64,000 bases of DNA from an uncultured Oscillibacter sp. (lineage in GTDB: Bacteria > Bacillota > Clostridia > Oscillospirales > Oscillospiraceae), in the NCBI GenBank assembly GCA_910576865.1, contig CAJTKE010000011.1, positions 20,460-84,459 on the forward strand. Reading direction: 5' to 3'. Positions 33,242 to 41,970 of the stretch are shown piece after piece. The stretch's first letter is position 1, and each line of letters starts with the position of its first letter. The position numbers were made by a program, and so were the translations under genes. Below the pieces are notes generated by a model. It did no database searches. It was not told where the DNA came from and saw nothing but the letters and a program-made list of their open reading frames with translations.

Positions 33242-34315
33242 TCACTCCGCCAGGATCAGGCGGCTCCCCGCCGGGGCGGGACCGCCCGCCGCCAGCTCCG
33301 GGACGAACTCCGTCTTCCCGTTCTCTCCCGCCGCCTGGGCCACCAGATTGGCCAAGGTCTCCACCCGCTCCAGGGCGGTGGCGGCGTAGATGCGGTCCAC
33401 CCGGGCCGCCAGACGGTTCAGGTCCAGTCCGGCCACGGTGTCGGGACCTTCGGCGATGACCGACTCCGGCACCTCCACGGACAGGAGGATGTCATAGGGC
33501 TCCAGGGCCGTCCGCAACTCACCCAGAAGCAGGTCCAGGTTGTTGGCCAGGGGCACGTCGGTGTTGTAGTAAATTTTGTTGATCTTCCCCTCGGTGGGGT
33601 AGCTGAGGTCCGTCAGCAGCAGCTCGTCGAAGCCCAGCTCCGCGATCTCCTTCGCCAGGGCGCAGACATACTCCCGGGTGGAGGGCTTGGCGGGGTCCAG
33701 CCAGAGGTTGTTGTTTCCGTCGTAGAAGATATAGCCGCCGGTGTTTTTCAGTCCCCGGCCCTCCACGTCGGCGTTGGCCGCCTTGAAGTCCTGGAGGCAG
33801 GCCACACTGGCGATGGTGTGCAGCCCCTCCTGGGCCGTAACCGCGGCCAGGGCGGCGGCGGTGTCCAGCTCGGTCTCCACCGCGCCGGAGACGGCGCTGG
33901 CGGAGTCAAAGTAAACGCTCCCGTTGGTGGTTTTCAGCCGGACGGCCACGGCGTTGAAGTCCTGGTTCTCCGCCCTGCCGCGCCACTCCGTCCAGGACGC
34001 CATGGTCAGCGCCTGGGCCGGAAGGGAACCGGCGGCGGTCTCCCGGGGCCCCTGGGGCTCCGGCTCCTGCACGGTGACGGACACGTCCGGCCCGCTGTTC
34101 GGATTCTTTTCCTCTCCGGGCGGCTGGGGGTCATTCCTCTCCGTCTGCCAGGGCAGGACGATCTGCCGCCGCCCGTCGGCGCTGTAGACCATATGCTCCC
34201 CCAGGTAGATGACGCTGACGGCCACCGCGATGACCAGGACCAGGAAAACCGCCAGTAAAATTTTCCATCTGGGCCCCCGGCCCCGGTAGCTGCTGTAACC
34301 TTTGGCTCCCGTCAT
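33242..34315 (-). CDS. Putative glycoside hydrolase-like protein (DUF4015), membrane-anchored
   Basis: Protein of 357 residues; ATG 34313-34315 has AGAGGTG six bases upstream, while the in-frame GTG at 34324 is part of that site. A short basic N-terminus and a membrane segment (about 20-40) are followed by a Pro/Asn linker. The extracellular part resembles the barrel of DUF4015 (FNAVAVRLKTTNGSVYFDSA, LWLDPAKPSTREYVCALAKE, LGFDELLLTDLSYPTEGK). No enzymatic activity is proven for the family. It ends at a strong terminator and is followed by comEC. Confidence 0.78.
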   Translation of the reverse strand: MTGAKGYSSYRGRGPRWKILLAVFLVLVIAVAVSVIYLGEHMVYSADGRRQIVLPWQTERNDPQPPGEEKNPNSGPDVSVTVQEPEPQGPRETAAGSLPAQALTMASWTEWRGRAENQDFNAVAVRLKTTNGSVYFDSASAVSGAVETELDTAAALAAVTAQEGLHTIASVACLQDFKAANADVEGRGLKNTGGYIFYDGNNNLWLDPAKPSTREYVCALAKEIAELGFDELLLTDLSYPTEGKINKIYYNTDVPLANNLDLLLGELRTALEPYDILLSVEVPESVIAEGPDTVAGLDLNRLAARVDRIYAATALERVETLANLVAQAAGENGKTEFVPELAAGGPAPAGSRLILAE

Positions 34316-34359
34316 GCGCGTCACCTCTTTTCAGGAGCGGCGCTCCCATCGTTTTTCAC

Positions 34360-34797
34360 TCAGCCCTCCAGGGCCATCATCTTCTCCACCCGGCGGGCGT
34401 GGCGTCCTCCCTCGAACTCGGTGGAGAGGAACACCTCCACCATCCGCTCGGCCATGTTGGGACCGGTGAAGCCCGCTCCGATGGCCATCATGTTGGCGTC
34501 ATTGTGCCGGCGGGTCATTTCCGCCTGAAGACAGTCGGCGCAGTGGGCGCAGCGGATGCCCTTCACTTTGTTGGCGGCGATGGAGATGCCGATTCCCGTG
34601 GTGCAGATCACGATGCCCCGGTCGCATTTCCCCTCCGCCACGGCCCGGGCGGCGGCGGCGCCGAAGTCGGGATAGTCGCAGCTCTCCCTGGAGAGGCAGC
34701 CGAAGTCCTCCGCCTCGTGGCCCAAGCGCTCCAGGACCTTGATGACATGCTGTTTCAGCTCATAACCGCCGTGGTCGCAGCCCAGCGCAATTTTCAT
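34360..34797 (-). CDS. rpiB: Ribose 5-phosphate isomerase B
   Basis: Protein of 145 residues: MKIALGCDHGGYELKQHVIK, SCDYPDFGAAAARAV, GIVICTTGIGISIAANKVKG (phosphate-binding loop with the general acid/base Cys-Thr region) and RHNDANMMAIGAGF. It interconverts ribose 5-phosphate and ribulose 5-phosphate in the pentose phosphate pathway. It has its own promoter; the DUF4015 gene follows by 44 bases. Confidence 0.95.
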   Translation of the reverse strand: MKIALGCDHGGYELKQHVIKVLERLGHEAEDFGCLSRESCDYPDFGAAAARAVAEGKCDRGIVICTTGIGISIAANKVKGIRCAHCADCLQAEMTRRHNDANMMAIGAGFTGPNMAERMVEVFLSTEFEGGRHARRVEKMMALEG

Positions 34798-34835
34798 GGC
34801 AGTATTCCCCCATGTCCTTGAATTTTGTGGCTTAT

Positions 34836-34864
34836 ATTGTACTCCAGATTTCTCAAAAAATCAA
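34836..34864 (-). promoter_or_regulatory. Promoter of rpiB
   Basis: On the minus strand TTGATT (34859-34864) and TACAAT (34836-34841) are 17 bases apart, giving a leader of about 30 bases. Confidence 0.65.
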
Positions 34865-34897
34865 GGTGCTTTTAAAACGCAGATGTGACCTTTTTCG

Positions 34898-35710
34898 CTA
34901 CAGGGCATGCCGGACCGGCCTCCGGCCCTCGAAGGTGCAGAAATGCGTGAAGCCGCACTCTTTCAGCAGCGCCTGCCGCTCCCGGACGGCGCAGCCCACG
35001 AACCTGGCGGCGTGGGCGTCGGTGCCCAGTGTGACAATCGGATCGCACATCATGTCCTCATACAGCCGCAGCCACATCCCGTCCGGCAGGGGCGTGTTGC
35101 CCCGGTTGGTGTTCAGCTCGATGCCCAAACCCTTTCTGTTCAAGATGGCGAAGATGTCCGTGATTTCGCTTCCGAAGCGGTCCATGGACAGGCTCCAGCC
35201 CCGGTTCTCGTTGAGGTAGCGCAGGGGCAGGGTCAGGTGGCCCAGCACGTCAAACTTCCCCCACTCCGCCATCTTTTTCACCTGCCCCAGGTAGTCGGCG
35301 ATACCGGCCCAGGCCTCCTCCTCCGTCTTCGGGTCGAAGTAGTAGAGGTCCACGCCGCCGAAGCGCTCCGAGAGCATGTGGACGGAGCCGATGATGAAAT
35401 CAAAGGGTGGGGCGTCCGCCAGCAGCTTCTCCGTGTGGGCGAAGTTCCAGCAGGCGTCCCCCAGCTCGATGCCCAGGCGCAGCTGAATGCGGTCCCCCAT
35501 GGCCTCCCGGGCCCTGTCGAATTCCTCCGTCAGGACGGACCAGCCATAGGGCCCCCGGAGGTCCGTGCTGTTCCAGACGATGGGCTCCACGTGGTCCGTG
35601 AAGCAGATCTCGTCCAGCCCCGCCGCCACGGCGGCCTCCGCCAGGGCGGTCATGGAGTCCCCGGCGTCGGGAGAGACCCGGGAATGGATGTGGTAATCCG
35701 CCAGATACAT
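34898..35710 (-). CDS. PHP-domain histidinol-phosphatase-type phosphoesterase
   Basis: Protein of 270 residues. PHP metal motifs are in order: YLADYHIHSRVSPDAGDSM, ICFTDHVEP, LGIELGD, IIGSVHML, DVLGHLTL and VTLGTDAHAARFVG. This is the HisK-type histidinol-phosphatase family, the last-but-one step of histidine synthesis, but no other his gene is near, so a different phosphoester substrate is possible. It starts three bases after dnaJ stops and is probably co-transcribed with the heat-shock operon. Confidence 0.85.
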   Translation of the reverse strand: MYLADYHIHSRVSPDAGDSMTALAEAAVAAGLDEICFTDHVEPIVWNSTDLRGPYGWSVLTEEFDRAREAMGDRIQLRLGIELGDACWNFAHTEKLLADAPPFDFIIGSVHMLSERFGGVDLYYFDPKTEEEAWAGIADYLGQVKKMAEWGKFDVLGHLTLPLRYLNENRGWSLSMDRFGSEITDIFAILNRKGLGIELNTNRGNTPLPDGMWLRLYEDMMCDPIVTLGTDAHAARFVGCAVRERQALLKECGFTHFCTFEGRRPVRHAL

Positions 35711-35713
35711 GGC

Positions 35714-36853
35714 TCACCTCTTTTTCTTGCCCTTGCCGAAGAAGCCCTTCCGCTCCTCGTAGTTCTCGTCGCCCATGGTCTCGGCAAATTTCCGCAGGGC
35801 CTCCTTTTGCTCTTTGCTCAGGTTCCGGGGGGTTTCGATGTAGACGGTGACATACTGGTCCCCCCGGCCCCGGCCGTTGATGGAGGGGATGCCCTTGCCC
35901 TTGAGGCGGAAGGTGGAACCCGTCTGGGTCCCCTCCGGCAGGTCGTACTTGACCTTGCCGTCAATGGTGGGAATTTCCAGCTCCGCCCCCAGAACCGCCT
36001 GGGCGAAGGTGATGGGGGCCTCGCAGAGGACGGAGGTCCCCTCCCGGCGGAACAGCTCGTGGGGCCGGACGGTGATGGTGATGAGCAGGTCCCCGGCGGG
36101 TCCGCCGTTCTTTCCGGCGTTGCCCTGGCCCCGGATGGAGATGGTCTGCCCGTTGTCGATGCCCGCCGGGATGGCGGCCTGGATGGTCTTTCGTTTCCGC
36201 ACCGAGCCTGCGCCCCGACACTCCTTGCAGGGCTGGTGGATGATCTTTCCCTTGCCGCCGCAGCGGGAGCAGGGGGAGGCGGTGGCAAAGACTCCCATGG
36301 GCGTCTGCCGCCGGACCTGCACCGTGCCGGTGCCGTGGCAGTCCGGGCAGATCTCGGGGGTGGTGCCCTCGGTGCAGCCGCTGCCCTGGCACGAAGCGCA
36401 GGGCTCCAGCCGCTCCACGGTGACGGCTTTCTCACAGCCGAAAGCCGCCTCCTCGAAGCTGAGAATCAGCGACATGCGGATGCTCTCTCCCCGCTGGGGG
36501 GCGTTGGGATTCGTCCGCCGTCCGCCGCCGAAGCCGCCGCCGAAAAAGCTGCCGAAAATATCCCCCAGATCGCCGAAGTCGAAGCCCCCGTCAAAGCCGC
36601 CGCCTCCCGCGCCGAAGTTGGGGTCCACCCCGGCGTGACCGAACTGGTCGTACCGGCTCCGCTTTTCCCTGTCCGAGAGAATCTCATAGGCCTCGTTGGC
36701 CTCCTTGAACTTCTCCTCGGCCTCCTTGTTGTCCGGGTTCAAATCCGGGTGATACTTCCGGGCCAGCTTTTTGTACGCCTTTTTGATCTCGTCGTCCGAC
36801 GCGCCCTTGGCCACGCCCAGGACCTCGTAATAATCACGCTTTTGGTCAGCCAT
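35714..36853 (-). CDS. dnaJ: Chaperone DnaJ
   Basis: Protein of 379 residues with all parts of a class I Hsp40: J domain (YYEVLGVAKGASDDEIKKAY, with HPD in KYHPDLNPDN), a Gly/Phe-rich segment (about 75-120), the zinc region with four CxxCxGxG-type repeats (CASCQGSGC, CPDCHGTG, CSRCGGKG, CKECRGAG), and the C-terminal substrate-binding domain. It stimulates the DnaK ATPase. It follows dnaK across a long hairpin. Confidence 0.97.
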   Translation of the reverse strand: MADQKRDYYEVLGVAKGASDDEIKKAYKKLARKYHPDLNPDNKEAEEKFKEANEAYEILSDREKRSRYDQFGHAGVDPNFGAGGGGFDGGFDFGDLGDIFGSFFGGGFGGGRRTNPNAPQRGESIRMSLILSFEEAAFGCEKAVTVERLEPCASCQGSGCTEGTTPEICPDCHGTGTVQVRRQTPMGVFATASPCSRCGGKGKIIHQPCKECRGAGSVRKRKTIQAAIPAGIDNGQTISIRGQGNAGKNGGPAGDLLITITVRPHELFRREGTSVLCEAPITFAQAVLGAELEIPTIDGKVKYDLPEGTQTGSTFRLKGKGIPSINGRGRGDQYVTVYIETPRNLSKEQKEALRKFAETMGDENYEERKGFFGKGKKKR

Positions 36854-36874
36854 GTTGCCTCCTGCGAATAACGC

Positions 36875-36914
36875 CGTTCAATGGGGCGGGGAGAACTCCC
36901 CGTCCCATTGAACG
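36875..36914 (-). other. Long hairpin between dnaK and dnaJ
   Basis: Two 19-base arms (36875-36893, 36896-36914) pair with one mismatch and a two-base loop, and no T-tract follows on the minus strand. It is more like an mRNA stabilising or processing element than a terminator, and would favour dnaK over dnaJ. Confidence 0.6.
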
Positions 36915-36926
36915 AACAAAGCTGTT

Positions 36927-38762
36927 TTATTTCTTCTGGTCGTCGTCGTCCACGACCTTGTAGTCCGCGTCGTAGTACTGGCCCTCATGGGCTCCGCCGG
37001 CGTCTCCGCCGGGCTGGGCGCCCTGGGGATTGGCCTGCTGGTACAGCTTCTCGCTGACGGCGTAGAACGCCTGCTGGAGCGCTTCCGTGTCCGCCTTGAT
37101 GGCGGCGCTGTCCTGCCCCTTCAGGGTCTCCTTCAGCTTGTCGAGGGCTCCCTGGACCTTGCCCTTGTCGTCGGCGGGGATTTTGTCCCCCATGTCCGCC
37201 AGGGTCTTTTCGCACTGGTAGACCATCTGGTCCGCCTGATTCCGGGTCTCCACTTCCTCCTTGAGCTTCTTGTCCTGGGCGGCGTACTGCTCCGCCTCCT
37301 TGACGGCTTTTTCGATGTCCTCCTTGCTCATGTTGGAGGAGGAGGTGATGGTGATGTGCTGTTCCGTCCCGGTTCCCAGGTCCTTGGCCGAGACGTTCAC
37401 GATGCCGTTGGCGTCAATGTCGAAGGTGACCTCGATCTGGGGCACGCCGCGGCGGGCCGGGGCGATACCGTCCAGGTGGAAGCGGCCCAGGGACTTGTTG
37501 GCCGCGGCCATCTCCCGCTCACCCTGGAGGACGTTGACCTCCACGCTGGTCTGGTTGTCGGCGGCGGTGGAGAAGACCTGGCTCTTCTTCACGGGGATGG
37601 TGGTGTTCCGGTCGATCAGCTTCGTGCACACGCCGCCGTAGGTCTCGATGCCCAGGGACAGCGGGGTCACGTCCAGCAGCAGCAGGCCCTTCACGTCGCC
37701 GGTGAGAACGCCCGCCTGGAGCGCCGCGCCCATGGCCACGCACTCGTCGGGGTTGATGCCCTTGAAGGGGTCGGAGCCGGTGAAGGACTTCACCGCGTCC
37801 TGCACGGCGGGGATGCGGCTGGAGCCGCCCACCAGCAGAACCTTGGAAAGGTCGGAGGGCTTGAGGCCCGCGTCGCTCATGGCCTGCCGCACGGGGCCCA
37901 TGGTGGCGTCCACCAGATGGGCGGTGAGCTCGTTGAACTTCGCCCGGGAGAGGGTCACGTCCAGGTGCTTGGGGCCCGTGGCGTCGGCGGTGATATAGGG
38001 CAGGTTGATGTTGGAGGTGGTGACGCCGGAGAGCTCGATTTTCGCCTTTTCCGCCGCCTCCTTCAGGCGCTGCATGGCGACCTTGTCGGTGGACAGGTCC
38101 ACGCCGTCGCTGCGCTTGAACTCGCCCACCAGCCACTTCATGACGCACTCGTCAAAGTCGTCTCCGCCCAGGCGGTTGTTGCCCGCCGTGGCCAGAACCT
38201 CAATGACGCCGTCGTCGATGTCCAGGATGGACACGTCGAAGGTACCGCCGCCCAGGTCGTAGACCATGATCTTCTGGGTCTGTTCCTTGTCCACGCCATA
38301 GGCCAGGGCCGCCGCCGTGGGCTCGTTGATGATGCGCTTGACGTCCAGGCCCGCGATTTTGCCCGCGTCCTTGGTGGCCTGGCGCTGGGAGTCGGTGAAG
38401 TAGGCCGGGACGGTGATGACCGCCTCGGTGACGGTTCCGCCCAGATAGGCCTCGGCGTCCGCCTTCAGCTTCTGGAGGATCATGGCGCTGATCTCCTGGG
38501 GGGTGTAGTTCTTGCCGTCTACGGTGACCCGGTAGTCGGAGCCCATCTCCCGCTTGATGGAGGAGATGGTCCGGTCGGGGTTGGTGATGGCCTGGCGCTT
38601 GGCCACCTGGCCCACCATGCGCTCTCCGGTCTTGGAGAAGGCGACGACGGAGGGGGTGGTCCGGTTTCCCTCGGCGTTGGCGATGACGACGGCCTCGCCG
38701 CCTTCCATCACCGCCACGCAGGAGTTGGTGGTTCCCAAATCGATACCGATTACTTTAGACAT
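36927..38762 (-). CDS. dnaK: Chaperone DnaK (Hsp70)
   Basis: Protein of 611 residues; ATG chosen at MSKVIGIDLGTTNSCVAVME with CAGGAGG upstream. Hsp70 signatures: IDLGTTNS, VYDLGGGTFDVSILDI, VLLVGGSSRIPAVQ. The substrate-binding domain begins at DVTPLSLGIETYGGV. The acidic tail ends VVDDDDQKK, a variant of the usual EEVD-like end of bacterial DnaK. It binds unfolded chains, working with GrpE and DnaJ from the same operon. Confidence 0.98.
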   Translation of the reverse strand: MSKVIGIDLGTTNSCVAVMEGGEAVVIANAEGNRTTPSVVAFSKTGERMVGQVAKRQAITNPDRTISSIKREMGSDYRVTVDGKNYTPQEISAMILQKLKADAEAYLGGTVTEAVITVPAYFTDSQRQATKDAGKIAGLDVKRIINEPTAAALAYGVDKEQTQKIMVYDLGGGTFDVSILDIDDGVIEVLATAGNNRLGGDDFDECVMKWLVGEFKRSDGVDLSTDKVAMQRLKEAAEKAKIELSGVTTSNINLPYITADATGPKHLDVTLSRAKFNELTAHLVDATMGPVRQAMSDAGLKPSDLSKVLLVGGSSRIPAVQDAVKSFTGSDPFKGINPDECVAMGAALQAGVLTGDVKGLLLLDVTPLSLGIETYGGVCTKLIDRNTTIPVKKSQVFSTAADNQTSVEVNVLQGEREMAAANKSLGRFHLDGIAPARRGVPQIEVTFDIDANGIVNVSAKDLGTGTEQHITITSSSNMSKEDIEKAVKEAEQYAAQDKKLKEEVETRNQADQMVYQCEKTLADMGDKIPADDKGKVQGALDKLKETLKGQDSAAIKADTEALQQAFYAVSEKLYQQANPQGAQPGGDAGGAHEGQYYDADYKVVDDDDQKK

Positions 38763-38809
38763 AACAACTGCCTCCTGAACTCTATGAAAATAGTATTTTG
38801 AACGCGTCT

Positions 38810-39397
38810 TCAATTGGCGACCTGCACCACGGCGTGGCGGATCACCTTGTCCCCCAGGAGAAAGCCCGCCTGGAAGACCTGGGCCACTTCATTTTCGCCG
38901 AAGTTCTCGTCGTCGATGTGCATGACGGCCTCGTGCCGCTCCGGGTCGAAGGGCTGGCCCCGGGCCTCAATCTCCGCGACGCCCAGCTTTTTCAAAAGCT
39001 CCTTGTACTGGGTGAAAATCATCTCCAGGCCCTTCTTGTGGGGGTCGTCCTCCCCGCCGGGGGCCGCCGCCGCCCGCTCCAGGTTGTCGTACACCGCCAG
39101 GAACTCCCGGATGGTGTCCGCCTTGGCGTCCTGGTAGAGGGATTCCTTCTCCTTGGCGGTGCGCTTGCGGTAGTTGTCGTACTCCGCCGCCAGACGGGCG
39201 AACTGGTCCTTGGTGGTCTCCAGCTGGCGCGCGGCCAGCTCCATCTGCTCCACCTGCTCCTTCGTGAAGGTGAAACCCTTTTCCTTCTTCTTTTTGCCCT
39301 TGGGCGCTTTCTCGGCGGGTTCCTCCGGCCGGGGCTCGGGGGCCGCTTCCGTCTCCGGGGCCTCCTCCTCCAGGGGCTGCTTGTTTTCTTCCGTCAT
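38810..39397 (-). CDS. grpE: Nucleotide exchange factor GrpE
   Basis: Protein of 195 residues. An acidic, low-complexity head (first 45) precedes the long dimerising helix and the beta-rich head (AEYDNYRKRTAKEKESLYQD, FLAVYDNLERAAAAP, GQPFDPERHEAVMHIDDENF, VIRHAVVQVAN). It releases ADP from DnaK. Its start overlaps the stop of hrcA by four bases (ATGA), so the two are translationally coupled. Confidence 0.96.
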   Translation of the reverse strand: MTEENKQPLEEEAPETEAAPEPRPEEPAEKAPKGKKKKEKGFTFTKEQVEQMELAARQLETTKDQFARLAAEYDNYRKRTAKEKESLYQDAKADTIREFLAVYDNLERAAAAPGGEDDPHKKGLEMIFTQYKELLKKLGVAEIEARGQPFDPERHEAVMHIDDENFGENEVAQVFQAGFLLGDKVIRHAVVQVAN

Positions 39398-40440
39398 TTC
39401 AGTTCCTCCTTCGGGGGTAGTTCCTCCTGTTTTCCAAACAATCTCGTCAGCCCCTCGGCGAAGCCGGAAAGCCGCGCGGCCACCGCCGCGTAATCCATCC
39501 TCGTGGGGCCCACCACGCCGATGAGGCCCCGCATGTCGTCCCCGATATCATAGCTGGCCACCACCACGCTGGTGTCCCGCAGGGCCTCTTTCACATTCTC
39601 CGGCCCGATGAGAATCTCCATGTCCCGGTGCAGCGGCTGGGGAAGCTCCTCCTTGCTCTCCGCCAGGAAGCTCATCAGCTCGTGGGCCTTGTCGGCGTCC
39701 CGGAACTCCGGGAGCTTCAAAAGCCGGCTGGCCCCGGCGGTGACGATCTCCCGCTGTCCCGCCTCCTCCAGCGCGTCCGCCGCGAAGCTCACGGCCTGGG
39801 ACAGCAGCAGGAAGAGCTGGGGGCTCACCTGATCCGCCACGTTCATCAGCCGCTGGCTCATGCCGACGGGGTCCGTGTTCACGAAGTGGCTGTTCAAAAG
39901 GTTCGCCGCCGCGGGCAGGTCCGCCGGGTCCACCTTGAGCTGCATCCGGAGGAGCTGGCTCTTCACCTTGCTGTCGCTGGTCATCATCACCAGGATGCAG
40001 TTCCGCTCGTCCACCGCCAGCAGCTCGAAGCGCCGGGCGGTGAGCTCGGTCTTCCGGCTGGCGGCGATATAGGCCGGGTAGCGCACCAGGGCGGAGACCG
40101 CCCGGCCCGCCTGGGCCAGGAGGCGGTCCAGCTCCTCCATTTTCAACTGGAGGGATTGGTTGATCTTCTCCGTCTCCGCCAGGGAGAGGCGCTGTTCCTC
40201 CATCAGCTCGTTGACGTACAGCCGGTAGCCCTTGGGGGAGGGCATTCGCCCGGCGGAGGTGTGGGGCTGCTCCAGATAGCCCATTTCCGTCAGATCGGAA
40301 AGCTCGTTGCGGATGGTGGCGGAGCTGACGCTGCCCCCCATCTCGGCGGCGATGGACTTGGAGCCCACCGGCTCGGCGGTGCGGATGTAGTCCTCCACCA
40401 CCACCTTCAATATCTGCCGTTTCCGCTCCGACAAGTCCAC
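39394..40440 (-). CDS. hrcA: Heat-inducible transcription repressor HrcA
   Basis: Protein of 348 residues from a GTG at 40438-40440 (DLSERKRQILKVVVEDYIRT), with GGGAGG five bases upstream. An in-frame ATG at 40482 is within the CIRCE element and is rejected. The winged-helix head (GSVSSATIRNELSDLTEMGY, then EQPHTSAGRMPSPKGYRLYV) and the GAF-like C-terminal domain are complete. HrcA binds CIRCE, needs GroE for activity and is released in heat stress. Here it controls its own operon and groES-groEL. Confidence 0.96.
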   Translation of the reverse strand: MDLSERKRQILKVVVEDYIRTAEPVGSKSIAAEMGGSVSSATIRNELSDLTEMGYLEQPHTSAGRMPSPKGYRLYVNELMEEQRLSLAETEKINQSLQLKMEELDRLLAQAGRAVSALVRYPAYIAASRKTELTARRFELLAVDERNCILVMMTSDSKVKSQLLRMQLKVDPADLPAAANLLNSHFVNTDPVGMSQRLMNVADQVSPQLFLLLSQAVSFAADALEEAGQREIVTAGASRLLKLPEFRDADKAHELMSFLAESKEELPQPLHRDMEILIGPENVKEALRDTSVVVASYDIGDDMRGLIGVVGPTRMDYAAVAARLSGFAEGLTRLFGKQEELPPKEELK

Positions 40441-40475
40441 GACAACCTCCCGCGTCCGCGTTCTGTTTTCATGCT

Positions 40476-40502
40476 TTAGCACTCCTTTTCCCGGAGTGCT
40501 AA
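40476..40502. promoter_or_regulatory. CIRCE operator of hrcA-grpE-dnaK-dnaJ
   Basis: Perfect TTAGCACTC-N9-GAGTGCTAA. Symmetry extends to 12-base arms (40473-40484, 40494-40505). It lies just downstream of the -10 box, giving autorepression by HrcA. Confidence 0.97.
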
Positions 40503-40506
40503 AGCG

Positions 40507-40535
40507 AGTTTACCACCGGAGGGATTTGTTGTCAA
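40507..40535 (-). promoter_or_regulatory. Promoter of hrcA operon
   Basis: On the minus strand perfect TTGACA (40530-40535) and TAAACT (40507-40512), spacing 17, directly upstream of CIRCE. Confidence 0.85.
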
Positions 40536-40662
40536 TGGACGGACATGAACAAATTGTAAACAAACCGCGTCGGAATGGTGAATCCTTTTCCGGCGGCAAA
40601 AACCCCTGTGCTCAAAATATACCGAATGTTGTCCAGAGTTGTCCGAGAGTAAAAAATTGTGC

Positions 40663-40691
40663 TTTACTTTTTCAGCAAAAGCTGGTATTAT
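40663..40691 (+). promoter_or_regulatory. Promoter of the Crp/Fnr-type gene
   Basis: TTTACT (40663-40668) and TATTAT (40686-40691), spacing 17. A start near 40698 excludes the upstream in-frame ATG at 40639 and supports 40732. Confidence 0.7.
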
Positions 40692-40731
40692 CATTAGATG
40701 TGTGGGATATGCGCCAGAAAGGGATGAGCAC

Positions 40732-41385
40732 ATGCTTAGTGAGCAGGAGCTGGTAAAAAGTCCGCTGTTTCATGACATCAGCTATCAGGACTACCGGGAG
40801 ATTCTCACCTGTTTCCAGGCGGTCCAGCGGTCTTTCCGGGCGGACGAGCTGATTTATGACTTCTCCTCCGACGCCGTGGGCGTGGTGGAGCGGGGTCAGG
40901 CCACCCTGATCCGCATCGACGAGGAGGGCGTGGCCACGGTGCTGGAGGACCTGGGCGCCGGGGGCATCTTCGGCAAGACCCTGGCCTTCGCCGGGTCCAC
41001 CGGGGACAGCCTGGAGGTCATCTGCCGCCGCCCCTGCGACGTGGTCTTCATCAACTACGACCACTTTTTCAGCGCCTGCGGCAACGCCTGCCAGCGGCAC
41101 AGCGTCATGGTCCAGAACATGGTGCGCCTGATGGCGGACAAGGCCCAGGCCCTCTCCCGCCGGGTGGACGTGCTGTCCCGCCGCTCCATCCGGGAGAAGC
41201 TGCTGTGCTACTTCCGCCAGCTCTCCCAGCAGTCGGGAAGCCGGACCTTCACCCTTCCCTTCTCCCTCAGCACCCTGGCGGACTACATCGCCACGGACCG
41301 CAGCGCCATGATGCGGGAGCTCAAGCGCCTCCGGGAGGAGGGCAGCGTCCGCTCCGACGGGCGCCAGTTCACCATCCGGCAGTGA
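40732..41385 (+). CDS. Crp/Fnr-family transcriptional regulator
   Basis: Protein of 217 residues. The N-terminal half is a cyclic-nucleotide-binding-type beta barrel (VVERGQATLIRIDEEGVATV, GGIFGKTLAFAG), followed by the long dimer helix and a winged helix with FSLSTLADYIATDRSAMMRE. Typical FNR cysteines for an iron-sulfur cluster are not at the N-terminus (three Cys lie elsewhere), and the cAMP pocket is not well kept. The effector is therefore unknown. This subgroup is abundant in Clostridia. The ribosome site (GGGATGAG) is weak. A thioesterase gene follows by 20 bases. Confidence 0.88.
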   Translation: MLSEQELVKSPLFHDISYQDYREILTCFQAVQRSFRADELIYDFSSDAVGVVERGQATLIRIDEEGVATVLEDLGAGGIFGKTLAFAGSTGDSLEVICRRPCDVVFINYDHFFSACGNACQRHSVMVQNMVRLMADKAQALSRRVDVLSRRSIREKLLCYFRQLSQQSGSRTFTLPFSLSTLADYIATDRSAMMRELKRLREEGSVRSDGRQFTIRQ

Positions 41386-41405
41386 CGGAAAAGGGGGCGT
41401 TTTCC

Positions 41406-41816
41406 GTGGATTACGAACAGCTCCGGTCCTTCCGCAATGAGAGCAACCCCTTCGGCAGGCGCCTGGGCATCTACGTGGAGGAGCTCCGCCCCGGCTACGC
41501 CCGGGCCGTCAAGACCGTGGCGGAGGAGGACCTGAACCCCGTTCAGGTGCCCCACGGCGGGGTCTACTTCTCCCTGGCGGACACCGCCTGCGGCTCCGCC
41601 ATGGTGGCCTATGGAACCATGGCGGTCACCATCAACTGCTCCTTCAGCTTCCTGAAAAGCGCCCGGGTGGGCGATACGCTGACGGCGGAGGCCCGGGAGC
41701 TTCAGGGCGGCAAAAGCGTCTGCGTGCTGGAGGCCCGGGTCACGGGCGGGGACGGGGAGCTCTTCGCCGTGGGCACCTTCACCTTCCGGCGGCTGGACAA
41801 GAAGATCGAGCTGTGA
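41406..41816 (+). CDS. Hotdog-fold thioesterase, PaaI-like
   Basis: Protein of 136 residues from a GTG start (DYEQLRSFRNESNPFGRRLG); no in-frame ATG precedes the conserved part. PaaI-type hotdog features: NPVQVPHGGVYFSLADTACG (oxyanion and catalytic Asp region), FLKSARVGDTLTAEARELQG and VCVLEARVTGGDG. It would hydrolyse acyl-CoA thioesters, substrate unknown. Probably co-transcribed with the Crp/Fnr-type regulator and followed by a terminator. Confidence 0.82.
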   Translation: MDYEQLRSFRNESNPFGRRLGIYVEELRPGYARAVKTVAEEDLNPVQVPHGGVYFSLADTACGSAMVAYGTMAVTINCSFSFLKSARVGDTLTAEARELQGGKSVCVLEARVTGGDGELFAVGTFTFRRLDKKIEL

Positions 41817-41829
41817 CAAGATATGACAA

Positions 41830-41857
41830 AGAGGCTGTCTCCGACAGCCTCTTTTTT
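41830..41857 (+). terminator. Terminator after thioesterase gene
   Basis: AGAGGCTGTC, loop TCC, GACAGCCTCT then TTTTT. It may also act on the convergent small peptide gene ending at 41875. Confidence 0.92.
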
Positions 41858-41874
41858 GCGCGCTCTTCAAAGTT

Positions 41875-41970
41875 TTATCCGATGTAGGGCAGGATCATCG
41901 AGGCCAGCAGGGCCACCACCAGCACCACCACCAGGACCAGGGCGACGATCCGCTTCAGCTTTCCGTTCAT
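41875..41970 (-). CDS. 31-residue single-span membrane peptide
   Basis: The peptide is MNGKLKRIVALVL, then VVVLVVALLASM, then ILPYIG: a basic N-terminus and one strongly hydrophobic segment. AAAGGAGGAA lies six bases before the ATG, one of the best ribosome sites in the window. Its ATG overlaps the stop of the DUF951 gene as ATGA, so it is translationally coupled. Composition, ribosome site and overlap together make it very likely real though below usual annotation size. Function unknown. Confidence 0.75.
   Translation of the reverse strand: MNGKLKRIVALVLVVVLVVALLASMILPYIG

Noticed and set aside
36987..38801. 604-codon plus-strand frame opposite dnaK
   Set aside because: dnaK is complete on the minus strand; the mirror has low-complexity Gly/Asp/His composition only.
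40438..40482. ATG at 40482 as the hrcA start
   Set aside because: It is inside the CIRCE operator; the GTG at 40440 has GGGAGG at proper distance and gives the usual HrcA N-terminus.
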